A stretch of 64,000 nt of DNA from assembly GCF_032854445.1 (NCBI RefSeq), contig NC_088295.1:24913385-24977384 (forward strand), given 5' to 3'. A program made the translations under genes and the position numbers. The notes beneath the pieces are model-generated. The model saw only the letters and a list, made by a program, of their open reading frames with translations, did not search any database and was not told the DNA's origin. Below, piece by piece: positions 24,501 through 35,322 of this stretch (position 1 is its first letter; each line of letters opens with the position of its first letter). The DNA is from Liolophura sinensis (Eukaryota; Mollusca; Polyplacophora; Chitonida; Chitonidae).

Positions 24501-25190
24501 CCACCTAGCTACACGTTCTAAAGAATTAGAAGTGATATGTTCTAGGATTATAGGAAAATGGTCACTTACCACAAAGATCGTCATGCACCTTCCAAGAAAA
24601 ATGGAAGTGATGGATCTGAGATAGTGAGATCGATAGCAGAATAAGTGCCAGTACCCGGATGTAAATAGGTATTAGAACTATCATTGAAATAACACAGTTC
24701 TTCGTTAGATAAGAATTCTTCTACTATCTTGCCCTTATCATTTATGTTATTACTGCCCCAAAGGGGGTTATGGGAATTAAAATCACCCATTATTATAAAC
24801 GGTTTAGGTAACTGTTCTTTTGAATTATGTAACTGCAAAGCTGACAACGAAGTGTTCGGAGGTATATACCCCGATCATAATGTGACTGTTTCACATAATG
24901 AAACACGAAAGGCCACAGCCTGAAGCTCTGTATGGAGAGCAACAGGGCTGTGGATAATATTGTTATTTATGAAGATCGAGGAGCCGCCTGCAGCTCGCTC
25001 TTCTTCATTACAATAGGTGCTATAAAGTGAATAATTTTTAAGAGTTATTTTATCTTTTATTCAGGTGTGTTCCTTGAAGACACAGGGCAATACGATTTAA
25101 TGATTGAACAAGCTGTGTTATTTCAATAAAATTTACCTTAAGGCCTCGACAATTCCACTGTATAATTTTGTCATATATCGCTACTATGGA
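21506..25190 (-). pseudogene. LINE ORF2 (APE-RT-RNase H), inactivated
   Basis: About 1,230 codons originally. In order: an APE endonuclease beginning IIQWNCRGLK (about 25140-25170); CLQGTHL (25065-25085) where the catalytic Glu of CLQET is Gly; IIMGDFNSHNPLWGS; SAIDLTISDPS; SDHFPII. The reverse transcriptase follows: KPGKDHTDPKNYRPIALTSC, QCGFRQGRS, FFDLEKAYDTTW, GVPQGSILSPTLFS and YVDD (23177-23188). RNase H retains its D (YNDRSKDG), E (FSAEARAILLAL), D (CSDSLSCL) and a last D (VVDREAKAAL). A terminal Cys/His motif is built on RCRIGH...CVGC...KHILVDC. The frame is broken by shifts (for example near 25.05, 24.58, 23.43 and 21.99 kb) and stops (for example 23192-23194, just before YVDD). Confidence 0.92.
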
Positions 25191-26490
25191 GGTAGACGAA
25201 TAGGAGATTTTTCTTTATGTTTGGACCGAGGACGACCCTTCCTTGGAGATCGGCTGTTAGATCTCCCTGGTGGGGGTGATATATCCATCACATCCACATA
25301 TTGTTGTGAAGGATCAACGTCCTCCAAAGATCCAAACTTATTATAAGTTTGAATGGGATCCCTAGTGGCCTTAGACGGGCGGTCTGACTGTCCACTAGGT
25401 TTACGATCTTGTTGATTAGACCCTTTTTGACCCACCTTAAATTTATTTTTATCAGCAGGAGCAGATGTACTGTTATGGTTCTTTCGTTCGGTATCGGGTT
25501 GAATTGTCTGCGTAGAGCAAGAAGAAGTCATAGTTTGGTTTACAGGTTTAACTAATTGTGGTACAGTTATTGTTTTAGGTTTGTCATCACCAATGGGCCA
25601 AGTTATAGATGTTTGAGTGCCAACAGATGTGGACACTTTCTTGACTACGTTGGCGAATGAAGTTTTCAGGGGAGTGCTCGGGGCAGAGATCAGGTGACGT
25701 GCTTCTAGGTAAGTAATGTTATTTCGCACCTTAAATGTAATAATCTGTTTCTCTTAATAAAGAGAGAACAGTCCTTAGAGGAGGCCATATGGGCTTAGCC
25801 ACAATTGAAACATTTTATTGTTTTAGTGCAGTCGAAGCCCTCATGGCCTTCTCCTGCACATCTGAAGCACACCAACCGATTTCTACATTGGCCCTTGCCA
25901 TGCCCAAATTTTTGACATGTAAAGCACCTCGTTGGATTAGGTATCTACAGGTTCACTCGAACACTGTACGGGTCAATGTACATCGATTAAGGAAGAGATG
26001 GATTGTTGAAAGTCAGCAAATAAGTATTAAGTTTTATAATGTTATCACCTTTTTATGTTGTAAATCGTTTGACTTTAACAACTCCTTGCGATTTTAATTC
26101 AGAACATATCTGTTCCTCGGTAAAGTCGGCGAGGTCCTGATCTCTATCTCGGATCACTCCCTGATTAGAATTTAATGTTGTGTGAGGAGACACAACAACA
26201 GAAAAATCAGCTATTTTATTTATGGACATTAAATTGAGAGCCTGCTGTTTACGAAAGACTTCGATAAGAACATCGCCCGATCGAAGCTTTTTAACTTGTT
26301 TAACCTGTCCTGCCGACCCGTCTATACATTTTGTAAGCAAGAAGGGGTCTAATTTGCATGCAGGTCTTGTGTTGTTTTTTGTAGACAGGACAATAAAGGC
26401 AGGCCAATTATTGGACCCACCATCCGTGTCTAACAAAACTTCATTTTTTCGTTTTTTTGAAACATTTGGGGAAAGGTTTAATAAAGACAT
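25184..26490 (-). pseudogene. LINE ORF1 (gag-like, CCHC knuckles), inactivated
   Basis: Start chosen at the ATG at 26490 (MSLLNLSPNVSKKRKNE), because the upstream open frame reads through 5' UTR. The N-terminal part is a putative RNA-binding region. The C-terminal half has two canonical CX2CX4HX4C knuckles (CFTCQKFGHGKGQC, CFRCAGEGHEGFDC) and a third CX2CX3HX6C knuckle (CFNCG-stop-AHMASSKDC) at about 25770-25935. In-frame stops lie just upstream of 26053 and at 25987-25989, 25945-25947 and 25795-25797. A frameshift near 25.73 kb leads into a Ser/Thr/Pro-rich tail (STSVGTQTS...) and a basic end (RPRSKHKEKSPIRLPP). The tail overlaps the start of ORF2. Confidence 0.9.
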
Positions 26491-27057
26491 GGCAGATATA
26501 TAAAAATTCACCCCACGTGTCCCCCACCCACCACGGAGTGCCAGCAAGGGCGATGCCTGAACCCGGGGATACCCAGCAGGAAAACACATCAAGGACTCCA
26601 CATGAGGTATACTCGAATAGATGGCCTTAACATGCACACCCAATTCCCCACCACGAGCATCTCTGTCTCCTACCCAAAGAATAAGGTGGCACATCAAATG
26701 CACACCACTCGATTGACCCATGAGCCACCGCCTCAATCGTAGTCACGCAAACGAAATTTCAGAAATAACATTTTCTCTAAGGAATAGTGTCATGGAGAAA
26801 TTTTGGGACCACGCAGAGGCAAAGCGTGACCAAGCCGATTGATCAGACCGGGCCCATCCGACCTCCCGTCTCTCTCCAAGTAAGGGCCAAAGTGGCGTGT
26901 TGGTCGTGAGGATCTCGCAAGACCAACACGCTCTCAACCACCAGGATCCCGTCCTCGTAGATCACGGATCGCAACCCACGGCAAACAGGTCGCTCCCCGG
27001 TTGCCTCTCACACAACCGAGAAGATGTGAGTCTATTATATTCACTGGGCTCACACAG
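26491..27057 (-). promoter_or_regulatory. LINE 5' UTR (presumed internal promoter)
   Basis: A GC-richer 567-bp leader between the 5' target duplication and the chosen ORF1 start. I-superfamily LINEs usually carry an internal promoter here. No specific promoter motif was identified. A short inverted match, GACCAACACGC versus GCGTGTTGGTC, occurs at about 26896-26932 and could form a hairpin near the 5' end of the transcript. Confidence 0.6.
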
Positions 27058-27069
27058 CAGTGAAACAAT
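27058..27069. repeat. LINE target-site duplication, 5' side copy
   Basis: CAGTGAAACAAT, identical to 21226-21237. It marks the upstream end of the LINE insertion. Confidence 0.9.
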
Positions 27070-30000
27070 ACAAGATAGGGAATATGAATTGTACGTCAGA
27101 TTAATTTAATGATGAGACATCTTTAACCGAGGAAGAAGACACAATTAGTACCAGAGGACAATCTGTTCTGCCTTACTAGTCCAAGCCGTAGGCAGATGAT
27201 ATTGAACTGTCTAGGGATCCATGCAGAGATAGAACAGGTGCGATTTATATACAAACTGTCTTATATAAAGCGAGGCTTTCTTACTATTCACAGCAAGGAC
27301 ATACACAATTACTATTGTTGAACACACTAGGAAATTACACCCGTCAGAAATCTTGACTACCCGTGTTTATGTCATCACCAGCTAGAAACACTTCATATAT
27401 ATATTACATTTCTGTATGGCTACTGTCATGAAAACGAGTTTAATTTACCAACTCTAGGACTTATAGTAACCAGGACACCATTGGAGCCTGAATTTATTCA
27501 CAGTCACGTCGATTTAGTGGCCAAAGACTTCATATAGAAAAGATTACTAAAAACCATGGCCCCCTGTTCGATTACTCCAACAAGTTGACATGATGACTCA
27601 TTTCAGACCATTTGCCAACAGTCAAACTGTCGTCGCTGCTCTGGCTGTCGTCTTATATTTTTGTGATTTTGATATTTTCGTGGTTATTTTACCAGCTTGT
27701 TGTCCTTTCAGAACTTGGGAGGACATTTAAATTCACCTTGGTAATAAAACCGTTAGCTAGAAGTGGGTTATGCCATCACTCTGCTAAAGCCTGTGTACAA
27801 ACTTATTTAAGTACGAGTGGTCACCTTGCTGGACAGTTTACACCCACTATAATCTCTTATCAAAGCGACATTGGCATATGACACGGAAAACTCCTCGAGC
27901 CAGAGAATATTTTTATCAAAAAGAGAGACGCCTAGTGTCCATACACAGCAATTAACCAAACTTCTGATTCAAGGAATACCTGTTCCATCGGGATCCATTT
28001 AGCCCATTGAGTTAGCTTCGCTGGTTACTTTCCCCCTTCACAGTCATGCTATATGCACTGTTACTTTTTTCTGACATCTCAATACGGCTATTCAAGAGGG
28101 GACGGAGTATTACAAGATAATTTGAGAGTATATATTCATAGCTAGAATCATGCGGTATTGCAATAACAAGCCGCCAATAGAAGAAAGACTGAACGGTGCA
28201 TTTGTCATTAATAGGATGAGAAAATCGACCAGAACCGGAAATGAAGTTAAAAGCGATCATGGACGCATGTGGGTCAAATGAACTTGCTCCTTGCCCATCC
28301 AGAGCCGACAGCACAATGAAAGCGTTGGTTCTCATTTTTGTTTCCGGTCAGGCGAAAACATTTAGTATAAAAGCTAATGTAACTGAAGTAAAATACACCT
28401 ATCTGGGATATCTGCCATGTCAAACAGAAAACATACAGTTAATTTTTAAAGGGAAAAATAAAACGTGAAAGACTTATTTTGTAAAAGACCGGGTCGTTAT
28501 TCGGTAAGGCTTTTCTTAACTCCGAAGAATTACTCAGGAAAACAACACGGCCACTATGGTGCTGTTCATCTTTGGCAACGGTTAGCAAACGGATGCGTGG
28601 TGTGCTTAACACAAAGGGCTACATGTCAGAATGCTCAGAGCGTAACTGTCAAAAACCTGGTGGGAAAATCTCTTCCTGCCCGAGAGAAATATCCCTAATA
28701 ACTACGATAACGTCATTTCCATTGTGAATGATTGCAGGGATTATCGATCTGATGAATAACCGTATGGCCAATGTGGTTCAATCATTGATTCTGAGAACGG
28801 ACAACTTCCCAGCGCGCTACAGAAGAAGCCGGACAAAATCAGTGTACAGACCCTGGACGAGTACGCTTTTGTACGCCTGTGGCTCGATTGCTCTGTTGGT
28901 GCAGGTTACCATGATAAAGAGCCAGAGCGTTCAAAAGACATACTTCATCAAAATAGACGAGAGTTGTCAGGCGCCTTTACTCTGTCAATCTGGCTAGAGA
29001 TTTGTTTGACGCAGCGCTACATACATAAGAGTCTTGCCACTGGGGAATTTCAATTATCACGAAGATGGCGTATCTAATGGCCTGTGAAGTAACACGATGG
29101 AACACTTGCAGAAGGATAACCAATATCTCCTGTAACTCCGAAGACTACTTTCCCAGAAAGTGACGGTCTTAATAATTCTGTGATTGAATGTAGAGATAAC
29201 TTGTCATGTAGAATTTATTTTTCATATAAATTCCATTAGCTCATGAAACATAAAAGGCATGTACCTGGCATGTTTGAGTACCTGCGTAGAGATTACGTGG
29301 ATTGATGCATCTAGTCAGGTCATATTTATGAAGATTTTAGTAGCTTTTATCTATACCCAGTAGTAGTGTGACGTAAGGTCACTTATGAAAGTAGCTACTA
29401 TTCAGGCCTCAGTGGCGCTCTTAAAACCTTGATAATCAAATTTCCATGAGGCTGTTCTAAAATCATTTATATACGAAATTTAGCAATCAAAAGAATTCTA
29501 GACAAACTGAGTCTTTGAACTTCTCAGCATCAAAAAATTATTTTTCTATGTGGATACTAGTGACCATATTTTGCTCTTTGTTCAGTATTGTCTAAATTAA
29601 ACATGCGAGATAAAGTATATTATATGAAAGGGAGAAAATAATTCTATCCTAGTGTTATACCAGAGAACTATTGATTTGTAACACAACAAAGAGGCCTCAA
29701 GTGTCACGGATGTAAAAGTTATTAGTGAGAAATTCTATCATTATATTCTCTAAGTACACACTGCTATGGCTTCTCGTCTTCCATGGCTTCCCTTAAAACT
29801 GTGAATCTTCTTGACGCAGTGCAAAAGTTCAAACTTTCAACATATTTCATTCCAACAGTTATGGACACTCAAGAACTGATAAGGAATATAGCACGGCGAT
29901 ATTTCTACAGACAGAAAATGACTGCATCGCTGGTTCCCATAGCCCCTTTGTATTGCTTTACTGTTATTATGCGTTAAATGTGATGACAGCACAGCATAAT

Positions 30001-32701
30001 TAGGATAAGAAAATAAATAACAAGAGAAATAATAAGGAAAAGACATTAGGCCAGACGTCCGATATGTACCAATCCACCCTTTATCAGGAAACATGCAGGG
30101 ATGGATTTAGCCGATCTGAACATTCAGCCTAGATTGCCGCTCTCGATAGACGAATGTCAGACTGGCAAGGGTGGAGACTGATACGATAATTCTGTATCAT
30201 ATCGTTACTGCTGTACACTGAGTCGAGGCAAATTCCTGATATACCGTGGACAGAAAGTTTGTCTCCGCCGAAGAGAATTCATGGTTCAAGGTCAAAGTCA
30301 CACAAAAACATATACGATAGATTCTGAAGAAATGAAACAGGTATGATGTAACGAATCTAAAACTCGTGACTTGACGATCAGTGAATTGCCAGAGTTATGG
30401 CAACGTGTTCCGCAAATAAACACCAGGCCAGTGTACTTCGTCAACTGCTTAATGCCTAGCCGAAGTCTTCGAGGACGTTCTTTGTTGTCGATACACATTT
30501 GGCTTTCCATGCATTATAGGATAATCCTTAATTAAGCTCCTCTTCGAAAGACGCTTCACTTAGCGTGTTGTACATTACTTCAAAAATCGAAGGCATAATC
30601 CTTACTCCTGCAAAAATTTCTCGTGAAGGGCAAATGAGAGACTTTTAACACCTATTGTAAACTTGCACTGTGCATTAAATAACGCCTACCAGTGACGAAT
30701 TATCATTGAAAGATTGCACAATTTTCGATTTATTGGTCATATAACGTTATATATATATATTTAAACACTAAATACGGCGTGGATATGGGCATAGGGTTAG
30801 TCCTACATATACCTCATTATAGTGAACACTGTTTTATCTGAACGGTATGACGTGTAATAGTTCCGGGGTGTCTGTAAAGAGGTCCTCATCTCCAATCGGG
30901 AAATGAGTTTATCAACGTCAGGGAAGAATGGGAATTATTGTTTCTGTGTCACGCATATATACGCGTACATAACACCCAAGTCATACGCAAGAGGACCTTG
31001 GCAAATGTACTCATACAATATACAGTGTGTATGCCAAGCTGAAATACTCAAATGTGATGTAAAGTTCGCCAGATTTCATTTTTTATGGCGCTATGGTTAC
31101 AGTAATCGCCAACGGCGTTTGTGGGTCCATTTGCGAGCCTCGTCCTCCACCGGTACGGCGTACACGTAACACTTAAGGATTTTATCAGTTACAAAGCGCG
31201 GTGGTTGGAAGCCCGGTTGCCATCCACAAAAATAGACTGCCATTGTACAAGTAAAAACTGTTTGATTTGATTTATGTGATTGTTGTTTAATTCCAGAAAA
31301 TTCTGAAATGAAATAAATCAAAATAAGCTCGAGACAAACGCGAAAAAGACGAATGAATTAGTGAACCACACCATTCTACGAAAGTTATTGTGGCATCAGA
31401 TTGATGAAATATTTAGCAGTCTACTTTAGTAGAAAAAAAACTTCATAACCCTCATTATTAAAAGCTGGACGCTGTTTGTCATCAAAGCATACACATCTAT
31501 ATGTACTCATCATTTTCTTTTAATATCCTGAGCAGTTCTCAAGTGCCTTATAGTGTGAACGCTCTTTCATGCAGTTGAGTATAAGGACATATTCGGACTA
31601 CATTACAACGCTTTAGCGACAAAATGTCATATTCCATGCCTAAAAGAAGCTGTACTCACGTTCATGAAACTTGCTCTTCAGGGTGTGGTCGTGGTCTTAT
31701 ATCACAAAATTACAACGACTGTTTCTATTGGAGAAGCTATCCCTTTGTCCTTACCCAGTAGAAATCTGATGTAGCATTCCGTTAGTCGAGACATTATGCC
31801 TGGAGACCTCTTAATGACAAATACTGAGAATTTGTACTTACTAATGACTGCATGGGTATGCAAATGGTAATGGCTTATCGGTATGTAGCCAGAAGGGATG
31901 TTTTACTCAATCAACAGATAAGGAAACTCGTTTTCTACATGTACTTTCAAACACGTTTTCTTTTGCAGACGATGAAGCAGTCAATTATAAAACTTATAAA
32001 ATTAAAAGACAGAATATTATCTCGAAAATATCTCACGCTGAAGATGAAAAGCAGAGGAAAGGCTTGAAAGGCTCTATGGTGCAGCGAAAGTGTGTCGGTA
32101 ATGACATCTGATCTGGTCGTTTATCATCTACCCTGTAGGCCTACACTGAAGTTAAGCCCTCACATGTTTGTCATTTCCTGATCCTTAAATATTTCCCCAT
32201 GTCTTTATTAAGGAAGTCTTATAAACTCTTGTTAATAAAAATTACGTGTGGATATGCAATGTAATCGTTACCTGTGACATTCAAGGTTTAATATCCCATG
32301 TTCCATTTTGTGTCATTCCATGTAATACAAACAAGCCCATATATATCACTGAAGCAAATATGACAGATTTGATGCATGAAAGTTGCAATGCAAGCGATTA
32401 GCTGAAATCTCATAATGTCGAGGATCCTTTTATGTGTTTCGCCGAAAAACGAGTCAATCCATACATGTATCAGATAAAACCCCTATATTTGTGTCCCTGT
32501 GGGTGTTTCATGCTGACTGATGTACACATGCTCAATTGTACGTAACGTTATTCAGCCTTTTAAGCCTAATTCAGTGGAGCATGCACCTGAGTTAAGCTAT
32601 TGCACGTACAAACACTGCATATACAAAACATTGTACATCAAAGCTATGGCAAAAATATATGAAGAGTTATTGTTAGCTTATTGGTGTAGATTGTCTATGG
32701 A
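27070..32701. other. No gene seen (5.6 kb)
   Basis: The longest stretch without a recognised feature up to this point. Several short open frames (for example minus 28012-28335, 107 codons, and plus 28728-28997, 89 codons) show no domain or repeat I can name. A short TA run occurs near 30.75 kb. Unspliced exons of a host gene could hide here, but nothing in the sequence lets me call one. Confidence 0.5.
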
Positions 32702-35322
32702 TGTATACCAATAAGAATAGTACAGGAAATTTATGAATCCTACACCGATAAGAAGGGCACATAACGTTTGTCAGTCCCATACCAATAAGACTGGCATAAA
32801 GTGTTCAATAGTCCCACACCGATAAGAATGGCACAGAGCGTTTAGGAGTCCTACACCAATAAGAATCGCACAGAACGTTTGTGAGTTCTACACCGATAAG
32901 AATGGCACAGAACGGTTAGGAGTCCTACACCGATAAGATTGCTACAGAGCGTTTAAGAGTAAAAATGGTATAGAACGTTTATGAGTCCTACAACGATAAG
33001 AATGGCACAGAACGTTTAGGTGTCCTACAACGATAAGAATGGCACAGAACGTTTATGAGTCCTACAACGATAAGAATGGCACAGAACGTTTATGAGTCCT
33101 ACACCGATAAGAATGGCACAGAACGTTTAGGTGTCCTACACCGATAAGAACTGCACAGAACGTTTGTGAGTCCTACACCAATAAGAATGGCACAGAACGT
33201 TTGTGAGTCCTACACCGATAAGAATGGCACAGAACGTTGTAAATCCTACACCGATAAGAATGATACAGAGCGATTATGAGTCCTACACCGATAAGAATGA
33301 CACAGAACGTTTGTGAGTCCTACATCGATAAGAATAGCACAGAACGTTTGTGAGTCCTACACCAATAAGAATGGCACAGAACGTTTGTGAGTCCTACATC
33401 GATAAGAATAGTACAGAACGTTTGTGAGTCCTACACCAATAAGAATGGCACAGAACGTTGTAAATCCTACACCGATAAGAATGATACAGAGCGATTATGA
33501 GTCCTGCACCGATAAGAATGACACAGAACGTTTGTGAGTCCTACATCGATAAGAATAGCACAGAACGTTTGTGAGTCCTACACCAATAAGAATGGCACAG
33601 AACGTTTGTGAGTCCTACATCGATAAGAATAGCACAGAACGTTTGTGAGTCCTACACCAATAAGAATGGCACAGAACGTTGTAAATCCTACACCGATAAG
33701 AATGATACAGAGCGATTATGAGTCCTACACCAATAAGAATGACACAGAACGTTTGTGAGTCCTACATCGATAAGAATAGCACAGAACGTTTGTGAGTCCT
33801 ACACCAATAAGAATGGCACAGAACGTTGTAAATCCTACACCGATAAGAATGATACAGAGCGATTATGAGTCCTACACCGATAAGAATGGCACAGAACGTT
33901 GTAAATCCTACACCGATAAGAATGATACAGAGCGATTATGAGTCCTACACCGATAAGAATGGCACAGAACGTTTGTGAGTCATACACCGATAAGAATGGC
34001 ACAGAACGTTTGTAAGTCCTACTCACAGAATGGTATAGAACGTTTGTTTGTGCTACACCGATAAGAATAATATAGAACGTTTGTTTATGCTGCACCGATA
34101 AGAATGGTATAGAACGTTTGTTTGTGCTACACCGATAAGAATAATATAGAACATTTGTTTGTGCTACACCGATAAGAATGGTATAGAACGTTTGTGTGTG
34201 CTACACCGATAAGAATAGTATACGTTTGTTTGTGCTGCACTGATAAGAATGGTATAGAACTTTTGTTTGTGCTGCACCGATAACAAATGTATAGAACGTT
34301 TGTTTCTGCTCCACCGATAAGAACAGTATACAACGTTTGTTTGCGCTGTACCGATAAGAATGGTATACAACGTTTCTTTGTGCTGCACCGATAAGAACGG
34401 TATATAACGTTTGTGTGTGCTACACCAATGGGAATGGTATAGAACGTTTGCTTGTGCTACACCAATAAGGATGGTATAGAACGTTTGTGTGTGCTACAAC
34501 AAAAAGAATGGAACAGACCGTTTGTTTGTGCTACACCTATAAGAACGGTATATAACATTTGTTTGTGCTGTACCGATAAGAATGGTATAGAACGTCTCTG
34601 TGTGCTGTACCGATAAGAATGGTATAGAAGGTTTGTGTGTGCTACAACAAAAAATGGTACAGACCGTTTGTTTGTGCTACACCTATAAGAATGGTATATA
34701 ATATTTGTTTGTGCTGTACCGATAAGAATGGTATAGAACGTGTGTGTGCTTCGCCGATAAGAATGGTATAGAACCCCTGTGTGTGCTAGGCTGATAAGAA
34801 TGATAGAAGGTTTGTGTGTGCTGCACCGACAGAAATGGTATAGAACGTTTGTTTGTGCTACACCGATAAGAATGGTATAGAACGTTTCTTTGTGCTGCAC
34901 CGATAAAATGGTACAGAACGTCTGTGTGTGCTGCACCGATAAGAATGGTATAGAACGTTTTTTGTGCTGGACCGATAGGAATGGTATACAACGTTTGTTT
35001 GTGCTACACAGATAAAAACGGTATAGAAAGTTTGTTTGTGCTGCACCGATAATAATGGTATAGAACCTTTGTTTGTGTTTCACAGATAAGAATGGTATAA
35101 AACGTTTTTTTTGTACTGCACCGATAAGAATGGTATAGAACTTTTGTTTGTGCTGCAGAGATAAGAATTGTATAGAACGTTTGTTTGTGTAACACAGATA
35201 AGAACGGTATAGAAAGTTTGTTTGTGCTGCACTGATAAGAATTGTATAGAACGTTTATGAGTCACAAATGATAAACAACGTTTATGAATAACAAATCTGT
35301 AAGAATGGTATAGAAGGCTTTT
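32702..35322. repeat. 2.6-kb minisatellite, 37-bp unit, about 70 copies
   Basis: The core of every unit is CACCGATAAGAATGG. Subfamily A (about 32.70-34.02 kb) has GAGTCCTACACCGATAAGAA followed by TGGCACAGAACGTTTGT. Subfamily B (about 34.03-35.28 kb) has GTGCTGCACCGATAAGAATG followed by GTATAGAACGTTTGTTT. The switch is abrupt at a damaged unit near 34.02 kb. Units at both outer edges are more diverged, as is usual in tandem arrays. On the minus strand the consensus is nearly free of stop codons, so long spurious open frames arise (up to 208 codons at 34457-35083). Confidence 0.97.
33239..33973. repeat. Higher-order repeat inside the 37-bp array
   Basis: A distinctive unit (GTAAATCCTACACCGATAAG, then AATGATACAGAGCGATTAT) recurs at 33239, 33460, 33681, 33828 and 33901. 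Spacings are 221, 221, 147 and 73 bp, that is 6, 6, 4 and 2 units each minus 1 bp. Between these markers, units with CATCGATAAGAATAGCAC and CACCAATAAGAATGGCAC alternate. Confidence 0.92.

Larger units (their letters stand above)
21238..27057 (-). mobile_element. Full-length, inactive I-superfamily-type LINE
   Basis: A 5.8-kb non-LTR retrotransposon on the minus strand with a 5' UTR, ORF1 with CCHC knuckles, ORF2 with APE endonuclease, reverse transcriptase and RNase H, and a 3' UTR ending in ATTC repeats. It is bounded by the perfect 12-bp duplication CAGTGAAACAAT. The RNase H domain followed by a C-terminal Cys/His motif, and the CCHC ORF1, place it in the I superfamily (I/Nimb-like). The exact clade is not determined. 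Both ORFs carry several stops and frameshifts, so it is dead. It lies about 140 bp outside the right arm of IR2. Confidence 0.93.

Noticed and set aside
26491-26736. Upstream extension of ORF1 to an earlier ATG at 26736
   Set aside because: The 82 extra codons lie in the LINE leader and do not resemble ORF1 protein; the ATG at 26490 starts the gag-like segment.
33835-35265. Several minus-strand open frames up to 208 codons with repeated peptide phrases
   Set aside because: They lie wholly in the 37-bp minisatellite. The repeat changes phase each unit, the same peptide appears in all three frames, and there is no gene context. They are not listed as CDS.
32702-35322. CRISPR-like look of regularly spaced repeats
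   Set aside because: Units are contiguous tandem copies with no unique spacers, and the surrounding DNA is animal-type with LINEs and SINEs.
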